DNA of 5,814 nt from Candidatus Latescibacterota bacterium (GTDB lineage: Bacteria; Latescibacterota; UBA2968; UBA8231). The stretch spans positions 1-5,814 of the forward strand of contig JAJDTN010000293.1 of assembly GCA_022827165.1 (NCBI GenBank), written 5' to 3'. The notes under the pieces were generated by a model that ran no database searches, was not told the origin of the DNA, and was given only the letters and a program-made list of their open reading frames with translations. The position numbers were made by a program, and so were the translations under genes. Shown piece by piece: positions 5,104 through 5,814 of this stretch (its first letter is position 1; every line of letters begins with the position of its first letter).

Positions 5104-5814
5104 TGTTCCCCATCGGCGCCATGAGCATCGCCCTGGCGGGGCTGGTCGACGGTGAGCCGACGCCGGAGCGGATCCTGCGCGAGGCCGCCCGCCTCGGCCT
5201 CGACGGGGTCGAGTTCTACGAGTCCGACTGGGGCGGCGCTTCGGGGGACGTGGAGGAAGCGGCTTGCCTCGCCGAGACCGCCGCCGCCGCCGGGGTGCGG
5301 CTCTTCGCCATCGGGTCGGCGGCGCGCCTCGGGTACCACGACGGGCGCTCGGTGGAGGCCCTGGAGACGCTCCGGCGGCAGGTCGACGTAGCGGCAGCCG
5401 TGGGCGCCCGCTGCGTGACCTTCGCCGCCATCGACACCCAGCCCCTGCCCGACGGGCGGGACCCGGCCGAAGGCGGCCTGCCCTTCGCCGCCGCCGCCGG
5501 ACCCCTCGTCCGGCATATGCGGGAGCTGGCCGAATACGCAGGCGAGCGCGGGGTGGAGGTGGCCCTCCTCAACCACGGCTCCTTCGCCTGCACCAGCTGG
5601 CACCAAGAGTGGGTGGTGCGGCTGGCCGGCGCCGCCAACGCCGGGGCCTGCCTCGATCCCGGCAACTACCTCTACTACGAGGGCGAGGACCCCGTGGCCG
5701 CCACCCGGCGGCTGCGGGGGCGGGTCGCCGCCGTGCGCCTCGGAGACTGGCGCCCCCGGGACTCGGAGGCCGTGGCGGACGAGTTCGCCGCCGAGGGCCG
5801 GTTGAGCCCCTGGG
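5103..5814 (+). CDS. Sugar phosphate isomerase/epimerase-like TIM-barrel protein (3' end outside window)
   Basis: The frame runs open from ATG 5103 to the window end, giving 237 complete codons. Family members are usually 260-300 residues, so roughly the last 30-60 are missing. The fold is the xylose-isomerase-like (AP endonuclease 2) barrel: ARLGLDGVEFYESDW (strand 2), VRLFAIGS (strand 3), CVTFAAID (strand 4), VEVALLNHG (strand 5), ACLDPGNYLYY (strand 6) and VAAVRLGDW (strand 7). Relatives read lENHG, D.GN and vHlKD at the last three, using Glu, Asp and His as divalent-metal ligands. Here Asp185 is kept but the Glu position is Leu156 and the His position is Arg212; the fourth ligand (a C-terminal Glu) would lie beyond the window. 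Its stop/start overlap (TGATG) couples it to the second oxidoreductase. It may isomerise or epimerise a keto-sugar made by the dehydrogenases, or be a non-metal variant. Confidence 0.87.
   Translation, partial: MFPIGAMSIALAGLVDGEPTPERILREAARLGLDGVEFYESDWGGASGDVEEAACLAETAAAAGVRLFAIGSAARLGYHDGRSVEALETLRRQVDVAAAVGARCVTFAAIDTQPLPDGRDPAEGGLPFAAAAGPLVRHMRELAEYAGERGVEVALLNHGSFACTSWHQEWVVRLAGAANAGACLDPGNYLYYEGEDPVAATRRLRGRVAAVRLGDWRPRDSEAVADEFAAEGRLSPW

Noticed and set aside
1..5814. CRISPR arrays, tRNA or rRNA genes, insertion sequences or attachment sites.
   Set aside because: No spaced repeats, no clover-leaf or rRNA-like sequence, and no transposase or terminal inverted repeats were seen; nearly the whole window is occupied by the six genes.

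Overview
The window is a very GC-rich (about 70% or more by eye) stretch of bacterial chromosome. It carries six protein genes and looks like part of a carbohydrate-catabolism locus. Genes are tightly packed, Shine-Dalgarno sites of the GAGG(AGG) type occur, and three successive gene junctions overlap by 1 to 4 bases. The family mix is a LacI-type regulator, an oligogalacturonate-lyase-like beta-propeller, two Gfo/Idh/MocA oxidoreductases and a xylose-isomerase-like TIM barrel. Such mixes are common in high-GC polysaccharide degraders (for example Planctomycetota, Latescibacterota-like or Acidobacteriota lineages, some Actinomycetota), but nothing here fixes the taxon.

Layout: (1) Bases 1-594, plus strand, hold the 3' part of a LacI/GalR-family regulator; its DNA-binding domain lies upstream of the window. 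(2) Bases 595-671 are a short convergent gap with GC-rich palindromes but no convincing terminator. (3) Bases 672-2027, minus strand, encode a 451-residue propeller protein resembling oligogalacturonate lyase (polysaccharide lyase family 22). Its start is fixed by a GAGGAGG site. (4) Bases 2028-2150 are a divergent control region with a candidate sigma-70-type promoter for the minus gene and two inverted repeats. (5) Bases 2151-5814, plus strand, form a four-gene overlapping operon: Gfo/Idh/MocA oxidoreductase, tandem-GNAT acetyltransferase, second Gfo/Idh/MocA oxidoreductase, and a sugar phosphate isomerase/epimerase-like protein cut off by the window end.

Inferred working model: the regulator senses a sugar or sugar acid, the propeller protein may cleave or bind an unsaturated or acidic oligosaccharide in the cytoplasm, and the two dehydrogenases plus the TIM-barrel protein oxidise and isomerise or epimerise the resulting monomer. 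The acetyltransferase is the unexpected member. No gene can be given a specific substrate from sequence alone.

The most notable feature is that several proteins keep their family fold but differ at positions where characterised relatives have ligand or catalytic residues. The TIM-barrel protein has Leu and Arg at two expected metal-ligand positions. Both oxidoreductases have Gly where inositol-dehydrogenase-type enzymes have Asp. The lyase-like protein has Arg at the expected metal-ligand Gln. The regulator has Gly at the expected sugar-binding Asp. This suggests an unusual substrate or altered chemistry, but the alignments were made by eye.
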